Source: Thozetella sp. PMI_491
Lineage: Eukaryota > Ascomycota > Sordariomycetes > Chaetosphaeriales > Chaetosphaeriaceae
Direction: 5' to 3'
Assembly (NCBI GenBank): GCA_021432635.1
Contig: MU270025.1
Location: 1,013,244 to 1,077,243, forward strand
Length of the DNA: 64,000 bases
The notes beneath the pieces were generated by a model. That model was not told where the DNA came from. It saw only the letters and a list, made by a program, of their open reading frames with translations, and did not search any database. The translations under genes and the position numbers were made by a program. How positions within the stretch are numbered: the stretch's first letter is position 1; every line of letters begins with the position of its first letter. Shown here piece by piece: positions 62,558 through 64,000 of the stretch.

Positions 62558-64000
62558 ATGGATCCCATCTCCGCTGTTGGTTTCGCTGCCAGCATCGCGT
62601 CCCTCCTCCAGATAACTTACCACGTGGCGAGAACCAGTTACAGCTGTTTATCTACAATCAAGAACGCCCAGAGCACCAAAAAAGCCTATCGAAATGAAGT
62701 GGCGGCATTTATCGAAGTCCTCTTGACGCTCGAGAGAGCCGTGGAGTACCCTTGCAACGAGGGGCTAGTCAAGGCGAGATCCGATGAGCTCGGTCAGTTG
62801 ATCCTACAATGTTCTCGAGACATGGAATCCATACAATCAGAACTAGCCAAGAAGTCTGGGCCCTTTGGCCGCTTGAGGTTCGCGATCCAGGAGCAACAGC
62901 TGAAAGAGCATATCCAAAAACTGCATCGCTACAGAAATATATTGAGCGACTTCGTCTCCTCTTGCATTTTAGTAACTACCACTTCTATGCACTCTCAGTT
63001 GGGAGTCATGGCTACAAACCAGGAAAGGGCTCGTCTTCTAGCGATCTGGGCGACCGGCCAGCGAGCTTCGAAACCATGGCCTACGGCCCACCCAGGAACA
63101 GGGACCTGGTTCATCATGTCAGCGCCGTATGAGTCTTGGGTAGCTGGGGATCCAGACTCTCGCCCCGTTTTGTGGTGTTACGGCCCGCCGGGAGTCGGAA
63201 AATCGGTCATCGCTTCAGTAGCTGTGCAAGACCTTAAACGCATGCAAAATGGCGGGCTTACAACCTTTTATGTCGTGCATTTCTTTTGCGATTTTTCGCT
63301 GCGCTCCCGACAGACCGTGCAGGATATCCTCAAAGCCATGCTTTGTCAACTTGTCGAACAAGGAGACCAGGAGCTCTTGGGCATACTCCGAGAGGATCTA
63401 ACATCTCTGGAAGCTGGCAATAGCCCAATGCAGCTTGAGGCTATTCTGAAGAAGGCATGTGGAACCCAGAAGAAGGTGTTCTTTGTTCTGGATGCCGAGG
63501 ATGAACTGGAACGCGAAGTCAGGATCTTCGTCACAAAGCTTTTACTTGGCATGGAAGACTCTGCTTGCCGCATTCTCATCACAAGTCGGTTCCCCCCAGA
63601 GCAGAGTTGCGCTGCTACTTCAATTCCTATTGAAGGTAACAGAGACGATATGCGGGCGTATGTAAAGGAGCGGCTAGCTGGTTCAGAGTTGCTTTGTGGT
63701 GCCGACACCGAGGGTATACTGTCAAGCCTGACTGAAGACCTTGTCTAAAGATCTAACGGAATGTTTGTCCTCCCCCGATACGGACCATCTGGGGTGACAT
63801 GCTTTACTGACATCAAGTGAACTGCAGATTTCTACATGCCAAACTCATGGTAGATCATTGCCTCGATCAAGTCAACGTCTTGTCTATGCAGAGGATCCTC
63901 CATTCTAATCCCGGAACTTTGGACAGTGCATTCGAACTCACCATCGGAAGAATCGATGCTCAGCCACTGAATATCAAACACCTAGCTCATCGGACCCTTG
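62558..64000 (+). pseudogene. NACHT-domain NLR-like protein, in-frame stop, continues beyond the window
   Basis: The ATG at 62558 (A at -3) opens a 396-residue frame. Residues 1-20 (MDPISAVGFAASIASLLQIT) begin the fungal N-terminal helical domain found in STAND proteins. The NTPase has P-loop GPPGVGKS at about 209-216, a Walker B-like FFVLDAEDE (about 309-317, where DALDE is usual) and LITSRFPPE. The frame ends at TAA 63746-63748, yet the next codons read RSNG. After a good intron (63763-63827, GTTTGT donor, TACTGAC branch, CTGCAG acceptor) the same frame continues FLHAKLMVDHCLDQVNVLSMQ, exactly what follows in family members. So the stop interrupts a once longer protein, whose C-terminal repeats would lie outside the window. 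A short functional NTPase form is still possible. Confidence 0.68.

Noticed and set aside
1-64000. CRISPR arrays, ribosomal RNA genes, LTR or other virus-like elements
   Set aside because: None was recognised on either strand; the gene structures are those of ordinary fungal nuclear DNA.

Overview
The window comes from the nuclear genome of a filamentous ascomycete (Pezizomycotina). Signs are short spliceosomal introns (mostly 46-80 nt) with CTAAC/CTGAC-like branch sites, a HET-domain protein, NACHT/ankyrin NLR-like proteins, fungal Zn(II)2Cys6 regulators, a PTH11-like receptor and a very large fungal nonribosomal peptide synthetase (NRPS). A Sordariomycete is my best guess, but that is weak inference.

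Layout. 1-4051: NWD/NACHT-ankyrin NLR interrupted by an in-frame stop. 4174-6267 (-): HET-domain protein. 6831-8869 (-): Zn2Cys6 regulator. 9767-11548 (+): cytochrome P450, divergent from that regulator. 11910-17181 (-): ABCC-type ABC transporter with 16 exons. 19129-21081 (+): second Zn2Cys6 regulator, divergent from the transporter. 21775-23133 (+): Gfo/Idh/MocA oxidoreductase. 24592-25491 (-): SREBP-like bHLH protein. 25492-29210: gene-poor. 29211-30661 (+): small ankyrin protein. 31162-35964 (+): 1540-residue C2H2 zinc-finger protein. 36823-37979 (+): PTH11-like rhodopsin-fold membrane protein. 38585-39427 (+): small protein that may belong to the fungal gasdermin-like family. 41112-61874 (+): one intronless 20.8 kb NRPS gene. 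62558 to the window end (+): second NACHT NLR, also with an in-frame stop.

The P450, ABC transporter, oxidoreductase, regulators and NRPS have the gene content of a secondary-metabolite cluster. The NRPS has six adenylation domains in A-T-C order. It has no epimerase, methyltransferase, thioesterase or reductase domain, and it ends with a C(T)-like condensation domain plus a carrier-like domain that lacks the phosphopantetheine serine. The simplest reading is a six-residue, probably cyclised peptide, possibly oxidised by the P450 and exported by the ABC transporter. About 16 kb of other genes lie between the tailoring genes and the NRPS, so it is inferred, not shown, that they form one cluster.

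The cluster sits among genes of fungal allorecognition or cell-death type (NLR, HET, ankyrin, C2H2, possible gasdermin-like). Three of these have coding-like sequence running past an in-frame stop that is one C-to-T change from a glutamine codon. Splice junctions were placed by reading donor, branch and acceptor signals and by keeping frame and family similarity. No database search was possible.
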